From an uncultured Clostridia bacterium (GTDB lineage Bacteria > Bacillota > Clostridia > Oscillospirales > Ruminococcaceae), in the NCBI GenBank assembly GCA_947625155.1, contig CANQNG010000018.1:1-45887 (forward strand): a DNA stretch of 45,887 nucleotides, written 5' to 3'. Positions 26,426 through 34,064 of this stretch are shown here, in pieces. How positions within the stretch are numbered: the stretch's first letter is position 1; every line of letters begins with the position of its first letter. The notes under the pieces are model-generated. The model saw only the letters and a program-made list of their open reading frames with translations, did no database searches and was not told where the DNA came from. A program made the translations under genes and the position numbers.

Positions 26426-26860
26426 ATGCGAAAGATCTTACTTTCATTGGGCATCATGCTGACTTTGATGCTCTGCGCCTGCAAAGGCGGCAGCACCGAT
26501 ACGACAAACACAACAGAAACAGCCGCATCGTCCGGGAGCAGCACGGCTGCTGTAACAACTGCCCGTACCGAAACGGCTGCCGTCACTGTGCCGGAAACCA
26601 AGATCTCCGGTACATCCGGCAGCACCACAGAAACGATCGCAGCAGGGTCTGTTGTTTCTGACGCTGACCCGGAGATCGCAGTACCCTTACAGACGGGGGT
26701 AGAGATCCTACCCGGCGGAAATGAACTGCCCGTTCTGCCACCGGAAGAGTCCCCTGCTCTCACCGGCAAAGCACCCACTGTCACTGCACCTGCTGAAACA
26801 TATGCGATCGATGTGCCGGCGGAGACATATATCGAGCTGCCGTTCATTCCGGTCAGCTAA
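26426..26860 (+). CDS. Ser/Thr/Ala-rich secreted lipoprotein
   Basis: A 144-residue protein with a lipoprotein signal: basic MRKILLSLGIMLTLML then LCAC, placing the lipidated cysteine at position 19. Residues 20-75 are a low-complexity Thr/Ser/Ala/Gly linker without folded-domain features; the rest is Pro/Glu-rich and ends in AETYIELPFIPVS. It is probably anchored on the outer face of the membrane with an extended chain. AGGAGG 4 bases before the ATG at 26426 rules out the frame start at 26402. It is monocistronic. No family recognised. Confidence 0.75.
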   Translation: MRKILLSLGIMLTLMLCACKGGSTDTTNTTETAASSGSSTAAVTTARTETAAVTVPETKISGTSGSTTETIAAGSVVSDADPEIAVPLQTGVEILPGGNELPVLPPEESPALTGKAPTVTAPAETYAIDVPAETYIELPFIPVS

Positions 26861-26864
26861 CAGG

Positions 26865-26890
26865 GAAAGCCGGGATCACAGCCGGTTTTC
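26865..26890 (+). terminator. weak terminator after lipoprotein gene
   Basis: GAAAGCCGG (26865-26873) pairs with CCGGTTTTC (26882-26890) through one G-U pair; TGTTTGTGG follows. It begins 4 bases after the stop codon. Confidence 0.6.
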
Positions 26891-27152
26891 TGTTTGTGGC
26901 ACTTCTGTTCCTATAGATCGGGCAATGCTCCTAAAAAGGGAGTGGATAAATTGCGGTTATTATGTACATTCACTCTGTTTCCGCCCAAGGGCGGAAAGGA
27001 TAGTACCTAATAATTGGAAGAAGGGGGGCACTTTTTTGCCAAAAGTGCCCCCTCGTCCAAAAACAGCATCCATGCTGTTTTTGGACTTCACCCCCTGAAA
27101 AGGGCGAGGTATAGAAGTGTTTCGCCGGCAGCGTGACACTGCACCCGTCCTG

Positions 27153-27183
27153 CCTCCCAATGCGGCTACGCCGCAAAGGTCGG
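27153..27183 (+). repeat. internal module copy A of MITE-like element
   Basis: The module starts CCTCCCAATG and ends AAAGGTCGG, with a GCGGC/GCCGC hairpin between. It matches copy C at both ends. Confidence 0.7.
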
Positions 27184-27224
27184 CTTGCATGCCTGCTGCT
27201 TTTATCTTACCTGAAAGCAGTCGC

Positions 27225-27249
27225 CCTTTGCGCCGTCAGGCGCATTGGG
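27225..27249 (-). repeat. internal module copy B (inverted)
   Basis: Read on the minus strand it runs CCCAATGCG...GCAAAGG, the same ends as copies A and C with a different hairpin sequence (GCGCC/GGCGC). Confidence 0.6.
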
Positions 27250-27341
27250 CGACACCACGGAGGCGGCAGCCTGCCGCCGCTGCCCTCTGGACTCCCGCCA
27301 GCTTTTTTGAAAAAAAGCTGGATCAAAAAACTTTTGATTTC

Positions 27342-27375
27342 CCTCCCAATGCCACCTTACGGCGGCAAAGGTCGG
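27342..27375 (+). repeat. internal module copy C of MITE-like element
   Basis: CCTCCCAATG...AAAGGTCGG again, with a GCCACC/GGCGGC stem between. The stem bases differ from copy A but pairing is largely kept. Confidence 0.7.
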
Positions 27376-27424
27376 AATACTTTCAAAAACCCTCTGTTTA
27401 TCCACTCCCCCTAAAAAATACGGC

Positions 27425-27453
27425 TTGCAAAAATTGCAGATCTGTGATATACT
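27425..27453 (+). promoter_or_regulatory. promoter of tyrosine recombinase gene
   Basis: TTGCAA (27425-27430), 17-base spacer, TATACT (27448-27453), starting 8 bases outside the MITE-like element. Confidence 0.75.
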
Positions 27454-27475
27454 GAAAAAGAAAGGGGGCATCTCT

Positions 27476-28471
27476 ATGCAGATCCAACGCAGCGAAAACC
27501 CGACATTCCTGAATGAATTCATCACACACCTGTCTGTTGTCAAGGGACTTGCGGAAAGCACAGTCAGTGTGTATTATCAGGACGTGCGGCAGTTTTTACG
27601 CTTTCTGAAGCTTGACCGGGCGGATGTGCCGGATATCTCTGCTGATATGTTACAGGAGGTAAGCATCCGGGACATTACCATTGCGGACATGCGCACGGTC
27701 ACACTGGGAGACATCCATCGGTTTTATGGCTTCGTGGCTTCGGAGTGTGGGAACCACGACAAGATACGTTCCCGGAAAGCCTCTTCTCTGCGTGGGTTTT
27801 TCCACTACCTCACCACACAGGCAAGGCTGCTCGACTACGACCCGACCACCAATCTGGAGCTTTCCTCGCCCAAGCGTGCGCTCCCGAAATATCTTGACCT
27901 CAATGAAAGCCTTAAGGTCCTGAAGACCCTCACCGAAAAAGACGGAAAGGCGCAGCTCCGGGATCACTGCATCCTGACACTGTTCCTGAACTGCGGGATA
28001 CGGCTCGGAGAACTGGTCGGTCTGGATCTTTCCTCTTTGGATATGGACGAAAAGCGGATGCGAGTCCTTGGCAAAGGGTCAAAAGAGCGCATCGTCTATC
28101 TGAACCCAGCCTGTATGTCGGCACTGCGGGAGTATCTGTTTGAGCGTTCTCAGGCGGAAACGGACGACCCGGCGCTGTTCCTCTCCAACCAGAACAAGCG
28201 CATCAGCCGCCGCCGGGTGCAGCAGATCGTGGAAAATGCCCTCAAAGCTGCTGGGCTGGACGGGCGGGGACTTTCCACCCATAAGCTGCGGCACACTGCT
28301 GCAACTTTGATGTATCAGCACGGACACGTGGACGTGCTGACGCTGAAAAAGATCCTCGGGCATGAGAGCATTGCCACGACTGAAATTTATACACACCTGT
28401 CCGACACTGCTGTGCAGGAGGCAATGGATCATTCCCCCCTTGCCAATGTCAGACGAAAAGACCTGCCATAA
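27476..28471 (+). CDS. tyrosine recombinase, XerC/XerD-like
   Basis: A 331-residue site-specific recombinase. An N-terminal SAM-like DNA-binding domain (about 10-115) precedes the catalytic domain with Arg176 (CGIRLGEL), Lys200/203 (GKGSKER), HKLR (His269, Arg272), His296 (LGHES) and the nucleophile Tyr305 (EIYTH). All catalytic residues are present, so it should be active. AAAGGGGG 9 bases before the ATG at 27476 sets the start. It is alone, with its own promoter and terminator. Whether it is the chromosome dimer recombinase or belongs to an element cannot be told; length and monocistronic layout fit Xer. Confidence 0.88.
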   Translation: MQIQRSENPTFLNEFITHLSVVKGLAESTVSVYYQDVRQFLRFLKLDRADVPDISADMLQEVSIRDITIADMRTVTLGDIHRFYGFVASECGNHDKIRSRKASSLRGFFHYLTTQARLLDYDPTTNLELSSPKRALPKYLDLNESLKVLKTLTEKDGKAQLRDHCILTLFLNCGIRLGELVGLDLSSLDMDEKRMRVLGKGSKERIVYLNPACMSALREYLFERSQAETDDPALFLSNQNKRISRRRVQQIVENALKAAGLDGRGLSTHKLRHTAATLMYQHGHVDVLTLKKILGHESIATTEIYTHLSDTAVQEAMDHSPLANVRRKDLP

Positions 28472-28507
28472 TACCGTAAGGTCAGCTCTGGGCGAACGGA
28501 CACAAAG

Positions 28508-28542
28508 AAAGATCTCCCTACCGATGCGGTAAGGAGATCTTT
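28508..28542. terminator. bidirectional terminator
   Basis: AAAGATCTCC (28508-28517) pairs with GGAGATCTTT (28533-28542), with an inner TACC/GGTA stem. T-rich bases follow on both strands, so it can end both the recombinase transcript and the convergent solute-binding protein transcript. Confidence 0.85.
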
Positions 28543-28571
28543 TGATCTGTATAGGGCAAGGTCATTTCTGC

Positions 28572-29957
28572 CTACTCATGGAGCGTACTGTTTTTGTGTC
28601 CTTCCGATATCGCTGCATTTAATTTTTCCTGTAAACGATCGGCACATTCTTCGGGCGTAACAGCAAAGTCACCGTCTGCATTTTTGGTCATGAGCAGCGC
28701 AATTTCTTTGTAAAATACGCTCCTGACAGAATTTTCACTTCCCTGCCAGTTCGGGAGATTATGCGTATAATCGATGGAATTGACAGAATTCTGCGAGAAC
28801 GCCTCCAAAAGCAATATATCATCTTTATATTTTTTCATGACTTTTTTACTTACCGGGATACTTCCGGCGGAACATTCCAGCCATTTATCGGTCTCATAGA
28901 AATATCTGATGAAATCTTTAGCGATCTCTATTTTTTCGCTGTCGCCGTTATCAAAAACCTCAAATCCTTCATTGAATATCGTACAATGACCGCCGGGATA
29001 ATTCACAAAGCCGTATTTTTGGAAGGTTTTCGTTTCCGCATTGTAGTCCTCTTTTACCCTGCTGTACGTGGAGCTTCCCAGATTAAAGTTATAAAAAGCG
29101 AGCTCGTCCATTTTGAATTTACTGCTGTTATCGGACATGGTCTTGTAATAGGGAGCAGGCAGATACCAGCCCCGATCCACACCGTCCTGAAGCCACTTGA
29201 GTGCAGCGATCACTTCGGGATTCTCCGCAAGATCAAACTGATCGTTGCTGTCAAACAGATCTCCGCCGAAAGCACGCAGCATGGTCATGATGTGCGTATC
29301 ACCCTGATTATCCTTTGCGTACATCATCATAGGGACTCTGCCTTTTCCCTCTTTTGCAAATCCGTCCGCAAGCGTATCCAGTATCTTTGTCCAGTCATCC
29401 ATACTCCATGTTGAGATCACTTCACCCTCTTCAATATATTCGTCCAAGCCATATTCCTCAAGCATTTCCTTGTTATATATGAGAATGTTTTCAGAACACA
29501 TATATGGCAGCATATAGAGCTTATCATTATATTGTCCATGTTCCAGAAACACAGGGTATATATCTTCTCTCATTTCGGGTGTAAGGACATCGTCTAACGG
29601 AACGACATTTCCCGTATGGATAAACGAACTCATATTGAAAAATCCGTCATATAATATATCTGCCGCATCACTTTTCCCGAAAGAATTGGTGATAGCTTTC
29701 GTTTCCTCGCCGCCTTCAAACTCCACAACTTTTATTTTGACATTCTTGTTGTACTGTTCCATAAAATCCTGACTTGCGAGTTCAAGAAGCGTGCGGACAT
29801 TTTTTATCTCTTTGTTGGAAATGCAGTTCATAGTACTGGTATGAGGTACTTTTATAATTATTTCCTTTTCTGTTTTTGGCGGTTCAGAACAACCAGAAAG
29901 ACAGAATGTCATTGCTAAAACGATCTGCAATAAAAACGCAGTAATTCTTCTTCTCAT
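28572..29957 (-). CDS. extracellular solute-binding lipoprotein (family 1)
   Basis: A 461-residue ABC-type substrate-binding protein. The signal peptide ends in a lipobox LSGC (Cys23). The rest has the family 1 (sugar-type) fold: a TKAITNSFGKSDAADILYDGF segment, LPYMCSENILIYNKEMLEEYGL (hinge region), WSMDDWTKILDTLA, and RAFGGDLFDSN. No permease or ATPase gene is adjacent; the operon partner, 9 bases upstream, is a hybrid sensor kinase. It may therefore act as a ligand-presenting sensor rather than a transport part, or serve a transporter encoded elsewhere. Ligand unknown. AAGGAG precedes the ATG. Confidence 0.87.
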   Translation of the reverse strand: MRRRITAFLLQIVLAMTFCLSGCSEPPKTEKEIIIKVPHTSTMNCISNKEIKNVRTLLELASQDFMEQYNKNVKIKVVEFEGGEETKAITNSFGKSDAADILYDGFFNMSSFIHTGNVVPLDDVLTPEMREDIYPVFLEHGQYNDKLYMLPYMCSENILIYNKEMLEEYGLDEYIEEGEVISTWSMDDWTKILDTLADGFAKEGKGRVPMMMYAKDNQGDTHIMTMLRAFGGDLFDSNDQFDLAENPEVIAALKWLQDGVDRGWYLPAPYYKTMSDNSSKFKMDELAFYNFNLGSSTYSRVKEDYNAETKTFQKYGFVNYPGGHCTIFNEGFEVFDNGDSEKIEIAKDFIRYFYETDKWLECSAGSIPVSKKVMKKYKDDILLLEAFSQNSVNSIDYTHNLPNWQGSENSVRSVFYKEIALLMTKNADGDFAVTPEECADRLQEKLNAAISEGHKNSTLHE

Positions 29958-29966
29958 TTTTTCTCC

Positions 29967-32177
29967 TTATTGCACATTATGCTTTTCACGGTCGATTTTT
30001 TCCATTTTGCGGAGCAGGGTATTGATGTCGATCGGCTTTGGTAAAAAGTCATTCATACCGCTGGCTAACGCCTTTTCCCTGTCCTCCTGAAAACTGTTTG
30101 CGGTGCAGGCAACTATGGTGACTGTTTTGGCGTCTTCACGGTCAAGTCCCCTGATCCTTGACGATGCCTCACAGCCGTCCAGAACAGGCATACGCATATC
30201 CATAAGGATAATTTGAAATTCGTTTATCTTTGATCTCTCAAAGATCTCCACAGCCTCCTGACCATTCTGCGCATGTACAAGAACAAACCCGAATTGGTGC
30301 AGGATCTCCATCAGGATCTCTGCATTCAGCTCGTTATCCTCGGCTACAAGAATTTTCATTGCCCCGACATCGTTACTGGTATTGTCAGACGGTTTTTCAA
30401 CAGCATCTGTATCTGTTTTCAGATAGTCGGGAATTTCGCAAATTTCAGCGGGGACTTCGACCGTAAACGTACTGCCCTTGCCCAGTTCGCTGTCTACATA
30501 TATCTCTCCTCCCATAGCATTGACAAGCAGCTTGCTGATAGCCATGCCCAAGCCTGTGCCTTTGGTGGAGTTGGAGGTGCTGCTGCGGTCTTGGGTAAAT
30601 TTATGAAAAATTTCATTCAAAAATTCCTTACTCATGCCGCAGCCTGTATCCTCACAGACAAATGTAGTCATGACGTGACCTTCGTCGATCATCCTCTGCT
30701 CTACCGTAAATCGGATCGTCCCGCCTGCCGGTGTGAATTTTACCGCATTGCCGACAATGTTCATAAGCACCTGTTTGATGTGTACTTCATCACACTGTAT
30801 ACAGGGAACTGTGATATGGAGATCTTTTACAAATGTGATGCCCCGTCCAGTGATATTGTCATACTGCATGGAACAAACAGATTCTGACATCGCTTCGACA
30901 AGCATCGGCGCACGGGTAACTTCCACTTTCCCTGCCTGAAGTTTGGAGATATCCAGCACATCGTTTATCAGTGCAAGCAGGTATTCCGCCGTATTCTGTG
31001 ATTTTTTGAGCCATTCTTTGATCTGAAGATGTTTCTCCGGCGAATCGATCGCATTCATCATCAGGTAATTTAGTCCGACAATACCATTCAATGGTGTGCG
31101 GATCTCATGGCTCATGTTGGACAGGAATTCGCTTTGTGCCTTTTCCTGTGCGTGAGCTATCTGCGTTTTCCTTTGCATGATAATAACCGATACAAAAGCA
31201 GTGATGATGACAATGACCGCAGCGCTCATTGCTGCAATGATGAGCAAAACAAATAATTCTGTCTGGTCTTTCACTACCTTATCGTTTACTGACATGATAA
31301 AATACCAATTGATGCTGCTGCTTTTCAACGGCGTGCAGTAGTTCAGTTCACGGACACCGTTCTTTTCCATATAAAACCAAAACTCTTCGCCTGCACGCAT
31401 TTTTTCCTGTACATCAGAAGACGTGAGGTCAGAATTGTCGCAGCGTTTCATCATATCAAACAAACTATCAGGATCAGAGCTAGCCGCATCTTTTCTGTCC
31501 ACAACATATTCGCCGTTTTCATTGACGACCGAACTGTACCCCTGTGGATCACCTGCATCATCGACATAATTTTCAATGACAAGACCGTCCCTGATCGTAG
31601 ACCGCTCACAAATACCGATCACCGCATAGACTTCTTTCTGATCCTCGCCTATTCTTATGCCGGATAATATTCCATCTTTGGGATTCCCTGACAATTTATA
31701 GCCGTAAATGACGACATTATCAGAACCCATCACAGGGAGCGGGTCATAACCGATGACTTTGTAATTATCCGTATCTGCGAACAGATCCATATACGGGTAA
31801 TAATCGGGTGTTTCGCTGTCTTTTCTGTAAGTAATATCGGTATAGTAGGAACCGTCCTCCATAAGGAGATAGACTTTATCGAATGTGGATCCATACGCTT
31901 CCAGTCCCAGATATTCGTTGATCTGACTGACTGTTTTAAGGTCCTGACAGTTACGTTTCAGTCTTTCGCCGATACGCTGCTGGTTTTTCCAATTATATTC
32001 AATAAACATCGTGATCGTATTGCGGTCATGTACAGCCACTTCCCTGATGTTGTTGACTGCCGCATCTTCGAGGATATTTCCTGTTACGACTGAATATACG
32101 TATACTGCTAAAAAAATGACTATTATGATAAAAAAAATAAAAAATGCGTAGAAGCGTTTGCCTTTTGATCGTTTCAT
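29967..32177 (-). CDS. hybrid sensor histidine kinase with receiver domain
   Basis: A 736-residue membrane kinase. TM helix at about 9-31; an extracytoplasmic sensor of about 275 residues, compatible with a double Cache fold (YYPYMDLF, NGEYVVDR, SINWYFIMSV); TM helix 308-334; HisKA with SHEIRTPLNG (His357); HATPase with NIVGNAVKF and DTGCGMS; C-terminal receiver 607-725 with phospho-acceptor Asp660 (LMDMRMP) and Lys714. No HPt or DNA-binding output domain follows. The ribosome site is weak (AGAAAG). Co-transcribed with the solute-binding lipoprotein from the promoter at 32315. The downstream regulator must be elsewhere. Confidence 0.92.
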   Translation of the reverse strand: MKRSKGKRFYAFFIFFIIIVIFLAVYVYSVVTGNILEDAAVNNIREVAVHDRNTITMFIEYNWKNQQRIGERLKRNCQDLKTVSQINEYLGLEAYGSTFDKVYLLMEDGSYYTDITYRKDSETPDYYPYMDLFADTDNYKVIGYDPLPVMGSDNVVIYGYKLSGNPKDGILSGIRIGEDQKEVYAVIGICERSTIRDGLVIENYVDDAGDPQGYSSVVNENGEYVVDRKDAASSDPDSLFDMMKRCDNSDLTSSDVQEKMRAGEEFWFYMEKNGVRELNYCTPLKSSSINWYFIMSVNDKVVKDQTELFVLLIIAAMSAAVIVIITAFVSVIIMQRKTQIAHAQEKAQSEFLSNMSHEIRTPLNGIVGLNYLMMNAIDSPEKHLQIKEWLKKSQNTAEYLLALINDVLDISKLQAGKVEVTRAPMLVEAMSESVCSMQYDNITGRGITFVKDLHITVPCIQCDEVHIKQVLMNIVGNAVKFTPAGGTIRFTVEQRMIDEGHVMTTFVCEDTGCGMSKEFLNEIFHKFTQDRSSTSNSTKGTGLGMAISKLLVNAMGGEIYVDSELGKGSTFTVEVPAEICEIPDYLKTDTDAVEKPSDNTSNDVGAMKILVAEDNELNAEILMEILHQFGFVLVHAQNGQEAVEIFERSKINEFQIILMDMRMPVLDGCEASSRIRGLDREDAKTVTIVACTANSFQEDREKALASGMNDFLPKPIDINTLLRKMEKIDREKHNVQ

Positions 32178-32314
32178 AAATTCACAGCTTTCTCATGATA
32201 TACCGCACACATGCGTTTGTTTTCAGATCTATTTTTCCTCACACACAAAAATCAGACCTCTCATTCCGCATCAATAGCTGATCCATCCTGCATCTTCCTT
32301 CTCGTATCTATTTT

Positions 32315-32343
32315 ATTATAGCATACAATATGTTATTTGTCAA
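32315..32343 (-). promoter_or_regulatory. promoter of kinase / solute-binding protein operon
   Basis: Minus strand TTGACA (32343-32338), 17 bases, TATAAT (32320-32315): perfect consensus, leaving a leader of about 130 bases. Confidence 0.9.
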
Positions 32344-32630
32344 TAGCCCTTGACCATCCGGAAAAGTGCATTTGACTACACATCCGTGTGATCTTCGTGC
32401 GGTGTTGCTTACTTGTGATCTCAGTGTATCCGAAAAGGCATCTGCTCTCGACCGATGAGGCTTGGCAAAACGAAGTGAGATAACAGATAGAGGCAGCTCT
32501 AGACGGATACCATGGATCTCCGTAAAAGGGCATGGTGATATTCCACAAAAAGCCATTCCAGATCTGTGACTTCCTACAAATTTCAGAATGCTGTCAAAAA
32601 ATACGTCAGGATCTCACTTGCTGATGTGTC
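32344..32630. other. intergenic stretch without recognised gene
   Basis: Only short open frames without ribosome sites occur. No promoter for the ABC genes downstream was recognised here. Bases appear unlike the coding neighbours, with no repeats longer than about 8 bases noticed. Confidence 0.4.
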
Positions 32631-32798
32631 TTAGAACCTGTCCACATAGGATGCCGCACTCGTCTTTTCGGCATCTTTGCACCGTATCTTTGTCCGAACT
32701 CCTAGGAATACATACAGTATTCCGTTGTCGTTCGCCCTTTGATACGGCACAGATCTGCTCGAAGATCCGAGCACATCCCCTATGTGGACAGGTTCTAA
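32631..32798. mobile_element. 168-bp palindromic MITE-like element
   Basis: TTAGAACCTGTCCACATAGG at 32631-32650 returns as a perfect reverse complement at 32779-32798. The two arms also match imperfectly inward (for example CCGTATC...CGAAC on both), and the centre is GGAATAC/GTATTCC, so the whole element can fold into one long hairpin. The ends begin and finish with TA, compatible with a TA target site, but this cannot be proven. No protein is encoded. It ends 49 bases before the ABC permease ATG. Confidence 0.7.
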
Positions 32799-32847
32799 AT
32801 CAGATAAAAGGAAAAACACTGGCAGAAAGCAAGGGGAGGTATGTGTC

Positions 32848-34044
32848 ATGGTCTGGAAATTAGCCTATAAAAATATCCTTCGTGATCCCATTATGAATTT
32901 GCTGATGGTGCTGCAGATGATCGTCATTTTCTTTATCACGATCAGCATGACTTCCAGTATTCTTTCACGGTTTGCGTATTTTTTGCCATTCAAGGATCTG
33001 TTAAAAAACGATGGTGACTATTACAATATGATCTTTAGCTATGACCCCGAGACTCTTGACCCTAATTTCAAGACCGAGGAATTGACGGCAAAACTCCGGG
33101 GGGATCCCAAGGTAGTAGCCTCTTATGTGCCGTGGCTCAGTATGGATGGCGTGGATGTAGAGCTATGCAGCTTCGATGATCCGTGGCTGGATGCCTACAG
33201 ACCGGAACTGGAGGACGGTACGTGGTTTGATCGGAACGAATGGCAGAATGACACGATCCCGATCGTCATATCCGATAATGACGAAGATCTCAGCGTAGGC
33301 GATCAGATAACAATGACCGACTATGCAAGCGGTAACGATCATTCCTGTGAGATCATCGGCATCCTGAAAGAAGGCACAAGCGTGATCGGTTGGGACTCTC
33401 CGGGCGCATCAGAAGATTTTTCCTGTAGGTATATGTATCGGAATTACTATTTTGCGATAGAGCAGAAAATGCTGGTCATCATGCCGCAGCGTTTGCTTGC
33501 AGCAGAGCAGATCGGTACACAATTGCATGGTCCTCTGCTGGTCACTTACCCGGATGGTGTCAGTGAGGAAGATCGCAGTGATAATGACAGCTACATCAAG
33601 AGCCTGCAAACGATCTATAGTGCTCCGGTATCGGAAATATATCAAAACAGCCTTGTGTATATATTTGAACAGTGCAGGGCGCTGTTACCGATCTTGTTTG
33701 CGGTCTTGATCCTGACACTTGTCAGCACCATGAGTGTGAACGCTCTTTCCGTCAAACGGCAGATCTACACCTATACCATCTATTATATCTGCGGTCTGCG
33801 CTGGAACAAATGCGTACTGATCAATTTGGTATCCTCATTTTATCTGGTGCTGTTGTCTCTGCTGCTCACTTTTGCTGGTATAGCGGTAGCATTACCTGCA
33901 TTAGGTGAGTCGGTGATCCGGCTGGGCTGGATCCAGCTTTTGGCATGTATGATCGTCTTGGTGTTCTATGTCATTCTTTCTGTGGTGCTGCCGCTGCGGA
34001 TCATGCACAGCCATACACCGAGCGAGATCTTAAGATCAAATTAA
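32848..34044 (+). CDS. ABC transporter permease, FtsX/MacB-like
   Basis: A 398-residue permease: one TM helix at about 18-40, a large extracytoplasmic domain of about 240 residues, then three TM helices near 292-320, 335-365 and 370-392, the four-helix layout of FtsX/MacB proteins. It ends HTPSEILRSN, close to the usual P-x-E-x-L-R end of the family. GGGGAGG before the ATG at 32848 decides against an open frame from 32782 that runs out of the palindromic element. Partner ATPase starts 20 bases downstream. Such pairs export or extract peptides or lipoproteins; the substrate is unknown. Confidence 0.87.
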   Translation: MVWKLAYKNILRDPIMNLLMVLQMIVIFFITISMTSSILSRFAYFLPFKDLLKNDGDYYNMIFSYDPETLDPNFKTEELTAKLRGDPKVVASYVPWLSMDGVDVELCSFDDPWLDAYRPELEDGTWFDRNEWQNDTIPIVISDNDEDLSVGDQITMTDYASGNDHSCEIIGILKEGTSVIGWDSPGASEDFSCRYMYRNYYFAIEQKMLVIMPQRLLAAEQIGTQLHGPLLVTYPDGVSEEDRSDNDSYIKSLQTIYSAPVSEIYQNSLVYIFEQCRALLPILFAVLILTLVSTMSVNALSVKRQIYTYTIYYICGLRWNKCVLINLVSSFYLVLLSLLLTFAGIAVALPALGESVIRLGWIQLLACMIVLVFYVILSVVLPLRIMHSHTPSEILRSN

Positions 34045-34064
34045 AGGAAAAGGAGCTGATCAAC

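Larger units (their letters stand above)
26930..27417. mobile_element. MITE-like element, 472 bp plus 8-bp target duplication
   Basis: GGGAGTGGATAAA at 26938-26950 is repeated as its exact reverse complement TTTATCCACTCCC at 27397-27409. Just outside both ends lies CCTAAAAA in the same orientation (26930-26937 and 27410-27417), as expected of an 8-bp target-site duplication. No transposase is encoded. The interior is packed with perfect or near-perfect hairpins: 26981-26994, 27024-27052, 27055-27086, 27221-27252, 27262-27278, 27298-27321 and 27322-27338. It fills most of the gap between the lipoprotein and recombinase genes. Family unknown. Confidence 0.7.

Noticed and set aside
26981-27338. 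CRISPR array
   Set aside because: The repeats are inverted hairpins with unequal spacing and sequence, not direct repeats with uniform spacers.
27117-27455. 112-residue frame inside the MITE-like element
   Set aside because: It crosses hairpins and the terminal repeat, has no start signal, and low-information Pro/Ala/Arg composition.
32308-32556. Two short minus-strand frames upstream of the kinase operon
   Set aside because: They overlap each other and one covers the consensus promoter of the kinase operon; no ribosome site or homology recognised.
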